From the NCBI GenBank assembly GCA_002082585.1, contig CP020563.1, positions 2,660,001 to 2,724,000 of the forward strand: a stretch of DNA of 64,000 nt, given 5' to 3'. A program made the translations under genes and the position numbers. This stretch comes from Kitasatospora albolonga (GTDB lineage: Bacteria; Actinomycetota; Actinomycetes; Streptomycetales; Streptomycetaceae). The stretch's first letter is position 1. The number at the start of each line of letters is the position of its first letter. Shown here in pieces: positions 7,768 through 15,176 of this stretch. The notes under the pieces were generated by a model. That model was not told the origin of the DNA. It saw nothing but the letters and a program-made list of their open reading frames with translations, and did no database searches.

Positions 7768-8023
7768 CTTTTTTCCTCAGTCAGGTGGCACCGACCCGCC
7801 ATGCTCGCCTCGCGGCAAGTGGTCGCTCGAAGCGACGAAGGTTGGGCCCGGGGGCTTGGATCGAGCCGGTGCCAGTACCACGGTAACAAAGACCCCGGAG
7901 AAGTGATTCCCGTGCGGCGGGTTGACCCGCGAAACCTGTTCCGACCACCCGATCGGCCACCGTGCGGTTGCCCCCGGCAGTCCCTCAGCAGGTCCGGATC
8001 AGCCCCTCGGCAGCGGACCCGGG

Positions 8024-10387
8024 TCAGTCCCTCAGCAGGTCCGGCACCCCGTCCCCGTCCGGCATGTCCCGCTCCCCCGACACCACCGTCAGCTGCTGCG
8101 TGGCCCGGGTCAGCGCCACGTACAGCACCCGCAGCCCGGCCGGGGACTCGTCCGCGATCTCCGCGGGCGAGACGACCACCGTGGCGTCGTACTCCAGCCC
8201 CTTCGCCTCCAGGCTGCCCAGCGCCACCACCCGCTCGCCCAGCTCCGCCAGCCACTCGCGGGCCTGGGCGCGCCGGTCCATCGCCACGACCACACCGACC
8301 GTGCCGTCCACCTCCGCCAGCAGCCGGCGCGCCTCCTCCCGGACCGTGGCGGCCAGATCCCCGTCCCGTACGGGCTCGAAGCGCGGCACCACCCCGGTCG
8401 AGCGCACCGCCGACGGGGACTCCATGCCCGGCATGGCCAGCGCCAGCACCTTCGCGGCCAGCTCCGCGATCTCGGCCGGGTTGCGGTAGTTGACGGTGAG
8501 GGTGAAGCGGCGGCGCGGCCGGGAGCCGAGCGCCTCGTCCCGGGCGGCGGCCGCCTCGTCCGGGTCGGACCAGGAGGACTGGGCCGGGTCGCCGACGACC
8601 GTCCAGGTGGCGTGGCGGCCCCGGCGGCCCACCATCCGCCACTGCATGGGCGTCAGGTCCTGTGCCTCGTCGACGATGACGTGGGCGTACTCCGTGCGCT
8701 CCGCCGCGAGCCGCTCGGCCCGCTCCCACTGGGTCTCCTCGCGCTGCGGCATCAGCTCCTCCAGGCCGGAGAGCTGGTCCAGCGGGTCCATCTCGCGCTT
8801 CCGCTTCGGCCGGGCCACCGTGCCCAGCAGCGCCTGGAGCTCGTCCAGCAGCGCCACGTCGTGGACGGAGAGGGGGCCGCTGCCGTCGGCCGTGTCCAGC
8901 CGCTTCAGGGAGCGGGCCAGGCGGCGCACCTCGCCCTGGTTGAGGATGCGGCGGGACCAGCGGGCCAGCCGCTTCTCGTCGGCCATCGCGGCCAGCACCC
9001 GACGCGGGGTCAGCTCGGGCCACCACGCGTCCAGGAACTCCAGGAACGGCGTCTCGGTGGAGACGTCCTCGTCGAAGGACGACCGCAGCTCCGCCACCAG
9101 CTGCGGGTCCGTGTAGCGGCCGCGCCCCGAGGACTTGCTCCACAGGGCGTCCAGCAGCAGCTTGCGGGCGCGCGGGCGCAGCAGGTTGACGGGGGCGGTG
9201 CCGCCGAGCACGTTGTGCCGGATGCGCCGGAGCTCGTCGGCCTCCAGCTCGATACGGGCTCCGAAGGCGACGACCCTCAGCCGGGTGGGGGTGGCCGGGG
9301 CGGGCTCGTCCTCGAAGGCGAGCTGACCGCCCTCGTGCACCGGCCGCGGCACCTCCAGCGCGCCCCGGGCCGCCTTGCGCAGCACGTGGAGCATCCGGGA
9401 GGAGCCCTTGATCCGGGCGATGGCCGGTTCGTCGTAGGCGGTGGCGCCCTCCGGCCCGGTCGCCTCCTCGGTGAGCGAGCCGATCGCGCGGATCGCGACC
9501 TGGCCCTCCTCTCCGAGCGAGGGCAGCACGCCTTCGGTGTACGCGACCAGGAGCGGGGTCGGCGAGACGATCAGGATGCCGCCCGCGTACCGCCGCCGGT
9601 CCTGGTAGAGGAGGTAGGCGGCCCGGTGCAGGGCGACGGCCGTCTTGCCGGTGCCGGGGCCGCCGGTGACCTCGGTGACGGAGGCGGCGGGGGCCCGGAT
9701 GACCAGGTCCTGTTCGGCCTGGATGGAGGCAACGATGTCCCGCATGGTGTGGCTGCGGGCCTGGCCGAGGGCGGCCATCAGGGCGCCGTCGCCGATCACC
9801 GGCAGCTTCTCGCCGCCCAGATACGCCGTCAGCTCCGGGCGCATCAGGTCGTCCTCGACCCCCAGGACCCTGCGGCCCTTGGAACGGATGACCCGGCGGC
9901 GTACGACGCGGCCGGGCTCCTTCGGGGTGGAGCGGTAGAACGGGGCGGCGGCCGGGGCCCGCCAGTCGATCACCAGCGGCGCGTAGTCGGAGTCCAGGAC
10001 CCCGATGCGGCCGATGTGGAGCGTCTCGGCGATATCGGCGGTGGCGTCCTCGCGTACGGCGTCGTCGGCCGGCTCGACGGAGGTGTACGCGCCGTCCGGG
10101 CCGCGCTCGCCGTCCTTGCCGAGGAGCAGGTCGATCCGCCCGAAGAGGAAGTCCTCGAACTCGCTGTTCAGCCGGTTGAGGTGGACGCCCGCCCGGAAGA
10201 CCTGGGCGTCCCGCTCGGCGAGGGCGCCGGGCGTGCCGACCTGCCCGCGTTTGACGGCGTCGTGCATGAGAAATTCCGCCTCGTCGATCTTCTCTTCGAG
10301 ACGGTGGTAAACGCGGTCCAGATGATCCTGTTCGACACCGGTCTCCCGGTCCCGCAGCGAATCGACAGCGGCATCCTGCGCGGCCAC
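8024..10387 (-). CDS. HelD/HelR-like superfamily I helicase (RNA polymerase-associated)
   Basis: The 787-residue protein has a charged coiled-coil-like N-terminus (HLDRVYHRLEEKIDEAEFLMHDAVKRG), an HelD-type block (APLVIDWRAPAAAPFYR), then superfamily I helicase motifs: Walker A GGPGTGKTAVALHRAAYL, Walker B VIVDEAQDLTPMQWRM, TVNYRNPAEIAEL and YVALTRATQQL. That order is the HelD family, which in Gram-positives releases stalled or drug-bound RNA polymerase; some Streptomyces members (HelR) protect it from rifamycins. The start is a GTG at 10387 with AAGGGGG just upstream. It could be mistaken for UvrD, but the N-terminal module argues against DNA repair as its main role. It is a single-gene unit. 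I do not see an obvious rifamycin-associated element upstream. Confidence 0.85.
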   Translation of the reverse strand: MAAQDAAVDSLRDRETGVEQDHLDRVYHRLEEKIDEAEFLMHDAVKRGQVGTPGALAERDAQVFRAGVHLNRLNSEFEDFLFGRIDLLLGKDGERGPDGAYTSVEPADDAVREDATADIAETLHIGRIGVLDSDYAPLVIDWRAPAAAPFYRSTPKEPGRVVRRRVIRSKGRRVLGVEDDLMRPELTAYLGGEKLPVIGDGALMAALGQARSHTMRDIVASIQAEQDLVIRAPAASVTEVTGGPGTGKTAVALHRAAYLLYQDRRRYAGGILIVSPTPLLVAYTEGVLPSLGEEGQVAIRAIGSLTEEATGPEGATAYDEPAIARIKGSSRMLHVLRKAARGALEVPRPVHEGGQLAFEDEPAPATPTRLRVVAFGARIELEADELRRIRHNVLGGTAPVNLLRPRARKLLLDALWSKSSGRGRYTDPQLVAELRSSFDEDVSTETPFLEFLDAWWPELTPRRVLAAMADEKRLARWSRRILNQGEVRRLARSLKRLDTADGSGPLSVHDVALLDELQALLGTVARPKRKREMDPLDQLSGLEELMPQREETQWERAERLAAERTEYAHVIVDEAQDLTPMQWRMVGRRGRHATWTVVGDPAQSSWSDPDEAAAARDEALGSRPRRRFTLTVNYRNPAEIAELAAKVLALAMPGMESPSAVRSTGVVPRFEPVRDGDLAATVREEARRLLAEVDGTVGVVVAMDRRAQAREWLAELGERVVALGSLEAKGLEYDATVVVSPAEIADESPAGLRVLYVALTRATQQLTVVSGERDMPDGDGVPDLLRD

Positions 10388-10500
10388 CGAGGCCCCCTTC
10401 TGACGTGCACTGGGCAGCCGTCAACCCTATGCGAAGGGGGGCCCTCGCGCACCTGTCGCCCGCGTCGCGAGTGTTGCGATTGCGCGTCGGAAAGCGGGCC

Positions 10501-10579
10501 GGAACGCGGCCCCGGCGTGGAACGCGTTCCGGGTCACGGGCCGGAGTTACGGGACGGGGTCTCAAGGGCCGGAGTTACG
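10501..10579. repeat. Repeats and palindrome upstream of the HelD-like gene
   Basis: GGAACGCG at 10501 recurs inside the perfect 12-bp palindrome GGAACGCGTTCC at 10519-10530. A 14-base direct repeat, GGGCCGGAGTTACG, occurs at 10538-10551 and 10566-10579. They lie between the rsuA stop and the helicase start and could act as an operator. Confidence 0.5.
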
Positions 10580-10600
10580 CGCCGGAGCGGCCGGGTCCGC

Positions 10601-11746
10601 TCAGGCGCCGATCTCCACCAGCCGCTCCCCGTCGAACGTACGCACCTCGAAGCGGTCGATGTCCTCGCGGGCCATCGCCGCGCCGCCGTGCACGTACAGC
10701 GGGCTCCGCGCCGAGGCGTGCGCCGAGTCCTCGATGCCGTACCCCCACTTCGGGACGGACCAGGAGGTGACGACCTCCTCCTCACCGGTCTTGGAGATGG
10801 CGATCAGGGTGCACTTCTGCGGCCCCTTGACGTTCTTCAGCTCCAGGACCGTGTGGGTGCCCCACGCCTTCTCCTCCATCCCGACCGTCGCGCCGACCCG
10901 GGTGGTGGGGTCGCTCGCCGACACCTTCTCCGTCATGTGCTGGAAGAAGGCGTCCTCGGCCGGGCTGGTGGGGTGCGGGCCCCCGACGGCGACGGAGCGG
11001 TCGCCGCCCTCGTCGCCCCCGGTGACGGCGACGGCGGCGACCGGCCCGCCGATGATCAGGGCGGCGGCAGCGGCGATGAGATACCGGCTGCGCTTCGTCC
11101 GCCGGTGCCGCCGGTGCGCGACCTCGTCCATCAGCCCGCCGAGCACCTTCGGCGCGGGCCGCTCGGGCACGTGCGGTACGGGGCGGGCGCCGGGCAGGGA
11201 CGCCGGGGCCTCGGCCAGCATCGCGAGCATGGGCTCCATCCCGGCGAACTCGTCGAGGTGCGCGGAGCACCGGGCGCATCCGGCGAGATGGGCCTCGAAG
11301 TCGCTCGCCTGCGCGTCGTCCAGGATGCCCAGGACATAGGCGGCCGCCGCGTCGTGCTCGGACCCTTCGGAGCCGCCGGGGAAGGACGGCCCGGGGCCGG
11401 TGGGACCGCCGGAACCAGCGGGATACCGGGGGCCGTTGGGGGGTCCGGGGCTCATGGGGCGTCCGGGGTCCGTGCCGTAGCCGGGGCTGTCGGCGTGCCC
11501 GAGGCCGTTGGGGCGTCCGGGGCCGGAGGAGTGCCCGGGGCCGTCGGGACGTCCGGAGCCGTCGGGGTGCCTGGGGCCGGAGGAGTGCCCGGGGTCCGTG
11601 CCGTAGCCGGGGGTGGAGAGGTACGCGGGCCCTGAGGGGTGTGCAGGACCCGCGGGATACGGGGGACGTGGGGGGTGCGAGGGACCGGTGGGCATACGGG
11701 GGCCCGGAGTCCGGGGCCCGAACGGCTGCCACTGCTGGTCGCTCAT
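10601..11746 (-). CDS. rsuA: Zinc-finger anti-sigma factor (RsuA-like) with extended Pro/Gly-rich N-terminus
   Basis: This membrane anti-sigma factor should hold the ECF sigma factor encoded just upstream. The 381-residue protein opens with about 120 residues of Pro/Gly/Ser-rich repeats (GPGHSSGPG, GPGRPNGLG and similar), unusual for the family. A ZAS anti-sigma motif follows (H-x3-C-x2-C in DFEAHLAGCARCSAHLDEF), then one membrane span (RYLIAAAAALIIGGPVAAVAV), then an external domain of about 130 residues. The start overlaps the sigma stop by four bases (ATGA), so they are co-translated. The SCO2953-like position and pairing suggest RsuA. Signal release probably needs proteolysis, which is inference. 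Confidence 0.85.
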   Translation of the reverse strand: MSDQQWQPFGPRTPGPRMPTGPSHPPRPPYPAGPAHPSGPAYLSTPGYGTDPGHSSGPRHPDGSGRPDGPGHSSGPGRPNGLGHADSPGYGTDPGRPMSPGPPNGPRYPAGSGGPTGPGPSFPGGSEGSEHDAAAAYVLGILDDAQASDFEAHLAGCARCSAHLDEFAGMEPMLAMLAEAPASLPGARPVPHVPERPAPKVLGGLMDEVAHRRHRRTKRSRYLIAAAAALIIGGPVAAVAVTGGDEGGDRSVAVGGPHPTSPAEDAFFQHMTEKVSASDPTTRVGATVGMEEKAWGTHTVLELKNVKGPQKCTLIAISKTGEEEVVTSWSVPKWGYGIEDSAHASARSPLYVHGGAAMAREDIDRFEVRTFDGERLVEIGA

Positions 11747-12330
11747 GCCGTGATCCCCCTCTCTTCGAGTGCGAGCTTCATCGAACGGAGTGCGTAGAAG
11801 ACCCGGGACCGTACCGTCCCGCTGGGGATGCCCAGTACTTCGGCCGCCTCATTGACCGTACGTCCTTTGAAGTAGGTCTCGACCAATGCTTCCCGATGCG
11901 CGGGCGTCAAATCTTCCAGCGCGTCCGAGAGCGTCATCAGCCACAGCGCCTTGTCGATCTCGTCCTCCGCGGGAATGACCTCCAGCGGCGACGGATCGAC
12001 CTCGCGCGGCCGGGCCTGCCGGCTGCGGTGGCCGTCGATGACGATGCGCCGGGCGACCGTCACCAGCCAGGGGCGGACGGAACCGGTGGCCCGGTTGAGC
12101 CGGCCGGCGTTCTTCCAGGCACGGATGAGCGTCTCCTGCACGACGTCCTCGGCCCGCTGGCGGTCGCCCGCCACCAGCCGGAGGACGTACGCGAGCAGCG
12201 GCCCGGCGTGCTCGCGGTAGAGCGCCCGCATCAGCTCCTCGTCGGGTATCCCGGCCGGGGGCGTAGGCGGCTCACTGCGATGTCGAGCCCTGTGCGGACG
12301 GTCATCGGCCACGGCCGCATCCTTGCGCAC
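11743..12330 (-). CDS. sigU: ECF-family RNA polymerase sigma factor (SigU-like)
   Basis: The 195-residue sigma factor directs RNA polymerase to a stress or envelope regulon. Region 2 is seen as EELMRALYREHAGPLLAYVLRL and DVVQETLIRAWKNAGRL; region 4 as LTPAHREALVETYFKGRTVNEAAEVLGIPSGTVRSRVFYALRSMK, with the helix-turn-helix at IPSGTVRSRVFYA. I chose the GTG at 12330 (VRKDAAVADDR), which has GGGAGG six bases before it; in-frame sequence further upstream looks non-coding. It is followed by its anti-sigma gene with a four-base overlap. Gene order relative to the HelD-like gene matches sigU (SCO2954) in S. coelicolor. The symbol depends on that synteny. Confidence 0.85.
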   Translation of the reverse strand: MRKDAAVADDRPHRARHRSEPPTPPAGIPDEELMRALYREHAGPLLAYVLRLVAGDRQRAEDVVQETLIRAWKNAGRLNRATGSVRPWLVTVARRIVIDGHRSRQARPREVDPSPLEVIPAEDEIDKALWLMTLSDALEDLTPAHREALVETYFKGRTVNEAAEVLGIPSGTVRSRVFYALRSMKLALEERGITA

Positions 12331-12395
12331 CCGAACCTCCCGGTCGAGACCCCGTGTGGATCTCTTCCGCCATGGATACGGGGGCGGGCACCGGA

Positions 12396-13112
12396 TCATT
12401 CAACGACGGGCGGATTCTTTTCCTCCGGGGCACCTCCGGGCCTCTCCACCGGGGCGCCCGCGGGTCTTTCCACCGGGGCGCTTCCGGCGGTACGGCGCCG
12501 GTGCCGGGCGACCCGTTCGCGGTTGCCGCAGACCTCGCCGGAGCACCACCGCCGACGGCCCCCGCGCGAGGTGTCCAGGTAGAGCCGGTCGCACGCCCCG
12601 CCCGCGCAGCGGCGCAGCGCGGCCCGCGCCACCGGGTCGGTGAGCAGGTCCACCGCGTCCCGCGCCACGACCGCCAGGAGCCCCGCGCAGTCGGGTTCGG
12701 CGCTCAGGGTCCGTACCAGCGCCCCGCCCTCACCCCGCACCGCGCGCGGCCCCGGCGGAGCGGCGGCGGCAAGGGAGTTGACCCGGTCCAGAGCGCCCCT
12801 CTCGCCCTTACAGCCGAGTTGGGGCACCACCGATTCAACCGGAGTGCCACAAGAGGCCAGTTGGGCCACCATCAACCGCTCCACGTCCGCCCGCAGCTCC
12901 CGGAAGCGGGTCAGCCAGGTGGTGTCCAGGGCGGTCAGCGCGGTGCCCGGCGGGACGAGCCGGGCGGCGGTCAGCCAGTCGGCCAACCGCCCCGGCCCGT
13001 CGAGCTGTTCACGGCCGCCGCGCCCCGCGCCGCCGGGCCCGGTGGCCACCAGGTCGAGGCAGATCCGGCCGGAGTCGAACCGCCACACGTACGCGCCCCT
13101 GCCCGCCGCCAT
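12396..13112 (-). CDS. CGNR zinc-finger (ABATE domain) putative transcriptional regulator
   Basis: The 238-residue protein has the N-terminal ABATE stress-associated domain (RICLDLVATGPGG, GRLADWLTAARLV) and a C-terminal CGNR zinc finger. In the finger CAGGACDRLYLD leads to RRRWCSGEVCGNRERVARHRRR, giving the C-x3-4-C and C-x4-C pairs with the signature CGNR. Family members are thought to be DNA-binding regulators but few have known targets. The tail repeats PVERPAGAPVERPGGAPEE. The ATG at 13112 has only a weak ribosome site. It lies 65 bases upstream of sigU on the same strand and could be co-transcribed; it is divergent from the acetyltransferase gene. Confidence 0.85.
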   Translation of the reverse strand: MAAGRGAYVWRFDSGRICLDLVATGPGGAGRGGREQLDGPGRLADWLTAARLVPPGTALTALDTTWLTRFRELRADVERLMVAQLASCGTPVESVVPQLGCKGERGALDRVNSLAAAAPPGPRAVRGEGGALVRTLSAEPDCAGLLAVVARDAVDLLTDPVARAALRRCAGGACDRLYLDTSRGGRRRWCSGEVCGNRERVARHRRRTAGSAPVERPAGAPVERPGGAPEEKNPPVVE

Positions 13113-13191
13113 GAGCCTGTCACCGCCTCGGGGTCACCGGTCGGATGCCACCCTCCAGAGTGCCCCCGCCGGGCCCGCACGTCACCCCCGC

Positions 13192-13197
13192 TACCGT
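13192..13197 (+). promoter_or_regulatory. Leaderless-type -10 element of the acetyltransferase gene
   Basis: TACCGT is followed by seven bases and then ATG, with no Shine-Dalgarno sequence between. This spacing places the transcription start at or next to the start codon. No clear -35 is seen. Confidence 0.5.
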
Positions 13198-13204
13198 GGC
13201 GGCC

Positions 13205-13837
13205 ATGAGCGGACACGGGGAAACAGCGGCCGGGGCGGACCTCACCCTCACGGCCGACGGGCTGCTGCTGCGGCCCTGGCGCGAGGAGGACGTACCGGCG
13301 CTGCTGAAGGCGTACGACGATCCGGTGATGCGGCAGTGGGTGCGGCTGCCCGTCTCCACGCCCGAAGAGGCCGCCCGCTGGCTGGAGTCACAGCGTGCGG
13401 GGTGGGCGTCCGGGACCCGGTTCGGCTTCGCCGTGACGGATGTCTCGCGGGGCGGGGAGCTGGTCGGCAACCTCGCGCTGAAGCGGCCGGGTCCGGGCCC
13501 GGAGCGGGCCGAGGTGGGGTACTGGACGGCGGCGTGGGCGCGTGGGCGGGGCGTGGCGCCCCGGGCGCTGGAGGCGCTCACCGCCTGGGCGTTCGCGGCC
13601 TTCGCCGAAGAGGGTCTGGTCCGGCTGGAGTTGCTGCACCAGGTGGACAACGTGGCGTCCTGCCGGGTGGCGGAGAAATCCGGTTACGCGTTCGCGGAGC
13701 TGCTGGACGCGCTGCCGCCGGAGTTCCCGCTCGACGGCCATCTGCATGTGCGCGAGGCGCCGTCGACGGCGTACGGGAGCGGCGCCGCTCACCGCCCGCC
13801 CGACGTGTCCCCCGCCGGGTCCAGCGAGAGCCGGTAG
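13205..13837 (+). CDS. GNAT family N-acetyltransferase (RimJ/RimL-like)
   Basis: The 210-residue enzyme should transfer acetyl from acetyl-CoA to an amine, perhaps a protein N-terminus or small molecule. The fold is clear: LLLRPWREEDVPALLKAYDDPVMRQW at the start, GNLALKRPGPGPERAEVGYWTAAWARGRGVAPRALEALTAWAF holding the acetyl-CoA loop (ARGRGVA), and LELLHQVDNVASCRVAEKSGYAF with the conserved Asn. I chose the ATG at 13205 because a leaderless-type promoter lies directly before it. The last 49 bases overlap the 3' end of nnaR on the other strand, and the final 30 residues may be a non-conserved extension. Substrate unknown. Confidence 0.85.
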   Translation: MSGHGETAAGADLTLTADGLLLRPWREEDVPALLKAYDDPVMRQWVRLPVSTPEEAARWLESQRAGWASGTRFGFAVTDVSRGGELVGNLALKRPGPGPERAEVGYWTAAWARGRGVAPRALEALTAWAFAAFAEEGLVRLELLHQVDNVASCRVAEKSGYAFAELLDALPPEFPLDGHLHVREAPSTAYGSGAAHRPPDVSPAGSSESR

Positions 13838-14931
13838 CCGCGTTTGACGACGGTCTGGATCAGCCTGGGCGCCCCCAGCGCGGAGCGCAGCCGGGCCATC
13901 GCCGTCTCCACCGCGTGTTCGTCGGTGCCGCTGCCGGGCAGGGCGCGCAGCAGTTCGGCGCGGGCCACCACCCAGCCGGGGCGGCGGGCCAGGGCGTGCA
14001 GGAGGGCCATGCCCGCGGGCGGTACCGCGCGCAGTTCGTCGTCGACGAGCACCGCGTGGCCCCGGATCTCCACGCGGTGACCGGCGACGGGCAGGACCCG
14101 GGCGGTGGTGGGGAGTTGGGCGCAGACGAGCTGGACGAGGGGGCCGAGGCGGAAGCGTTCGGGCTGGACGGTGGGGATGGACCGGGCCTGGAGCGGGAGT
14201 GCGGTGACCGGTCCGACGCAGGCGGCCAGGACGTCGTCGCGCAGCGCCCCCAGGATCTCCGGGAGCAGCCCGCGGACCTCAGCGCGGCCCAGGAACGAGG
14301 CGGCGGCGGGGGCGCTGGTGAAGGTGACGGCGTCCAGGGCGCGGGCGGCGGTGACGTCGAGCATCCGGTCGAGCGGGGCGATGTCCTGCGGGGGCATCCA
14401 GCGGTAGACGGGGACGCCGACGACCTCGGCGCCCGCCGCCTGGAGGGACTCGATGAAGCCGGGGAGCGGTTCGCCGTGCAGCTGGAGGGCGATGCGGCGG
14501 CCCGCGACGCCCTCGGCGAGGAGCCGGTCGAGGACTTCGGCCATCGATTCGGACCCGGGCGACCATGCCTCGGTCAGCCCGGCGGCCCGGACCGCGCCCT
14601 TGACCTTGGGACCCCGGGCGAGGAGTTCGACGCCGCGCAGCCGCTCCAGGAGCGCGTCGCCGATGCCCCAGCCGTCGGCGGCCTCCACCCAGCCCCGGAA
14701 GCCGATGGCGGTGGTGGCGACCACCACGTCGGGGGCCCGGCCGATCAGTTCCCTGGTCGCGGCGAGGAGTTCGCTGTCGTCGGCGAGCGGCACGATCCGC
14801 AGGGCGGGGGCGTGCTGGACGGCGGCGCCGCGCCGCTTGAGGAGGGTGGCGAGTTCCTCGGCGCGGCGGGCCGCGGTCACCCCGACCGTGAAGCCCGCGA
14901 GGGGGCCGTGCGTCGTGTCGTCGTCCTGCAT
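13789..14931 (-). CDS. nnaR: NnaR-type nitrate/nitrite regulator (HemD-like domain plus winged helix)
   Basis: Residues 1 to about 260 resemble uroporphyrinogen-III synthase (GFTVGVTAARRAEELATLLKRRG, VVVATTAIGFRGWVEAA, DAVTFTSAPAAASFLGRA). Residues 280-370 form an OmpR-type winged helix (VEIRGHAVLVDDELRAVPPAGMALLHALARRPGWVVARAELL, then VETAMARLRSALG and VVKRGYRLSL). The fusion matches NnaR (SCO2958), which activates nitrate and nitrite assimilation genes with GlnR. narK is directly upstream on the same strand, which supports the call. It should not be counted as the haem-pathway HemD enzyme. The ATG is at 14931; the 3' end overlaps the acetyltransferase gene by 49 bases. A block of 29-bp tandem repeats lies in its upstream region. 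Confidence 0.88.
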   Translation of the reverse strand: MQDDDTTHGPLAGFTVGVTAARRAEELATLLKRRGAAVQHAPALRIVPLADDSELLAATRELIGRAPDVVVATTAIGFRGWVEAADGWGIGDALLERLRGVELLARGPKVKGAVRAAGLTEAWSPGSESMAEVLDRLLAEGVAGRRIALQLHGEPLPGFIESLQAAGAEVVGVPVYRWMPPQDIAPLDRMLDVTAARALDAVTFTSAPAAASFLGRAEVRGLLPEILGALRDDVLAACVGPVTALPLQARSIPTVQPERFRLGPLVQLVCAQLPTTARVLPVAGHRVEIRGHAVLVDDELRAVPPAGMALLHALARRPGWVVARAELLRALPGSGTDEHAVETAMARLRSALGAPRLIQTVVKRGYRLSLDPAGDTSGGR

Positions 14932-14990
14932 GGCGTGTTCCCCGGCTCCCGTGGTCCCGCTGGTGTGCGAGGTGATCCCGCTGGTAGGCG

Positions 14991-15075
14991 CTGTGGTCCC
15001 GCCCGTACACGTGCGTGCTGTGCGGTCCCGCCCGTACGCGTACGTGCTGTGCGGTCCCACCCGTACACGTACACG
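14991..15075. repeat. About 29-bp tandem repeats upstream of nnaR
   Basis: Three consecutive units (14991-15017, 15018-15046, 15047-15075) share CTGTGCGGTCCCgCCCGTAC followed by CGT/ACG alternations; shorter degenerate copies (GTGGTCCCGCTGGT) precede them at about 14950-14990. The array sits 60-145 bases before the nnaR start. Confidence 0.75.
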
Positions 15076-15176
15076 TACGCGATGTGCGGAGGCCCGAGAC
15101 TGCCAACGGTGCGTGACAGGCTCGGTTCCCCCGCATTTCCCTCCCGTTACGTCGCTCGCCGCCGGGCCGTCGCTCC

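Larger units (their letters stand above)
7526..8023. other. Intergenic region between malic enzyme and helicase genes
   Basis: About 500 bases carry the malic enzyme promoter (7526-7700), a strong two-way hairpin (7732-7767), and some 250 bases (7768-8023) in which I see no gene or RNA with confidence. Reading frames here lack codon bias and family motifs. Confidence 0.6.

Noticed and set aside
7845..7870. GGGGCTTG...CGAGCC resembling a rifamycin-associated element for the HelD-like gene
   Set aside because: It is imperfect and lies past the 3' end of the gene, not in its promoter; I saw no good copy upstream of 10387.
7632..7886. 84-residue plus-strand frame in the malic enzyme-helicase gap
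   Set aside because: Composition is Pro/Arg-rich without motifs, and it runs through a terminator hairpin.
13789..14931. Haem-pathway uroporphyrinogen-III synthase
   Set aside because: The C-terminal winged helix and adjacent narK identify it as the NnaR type of regulator rather than the biosynthetic HemD.
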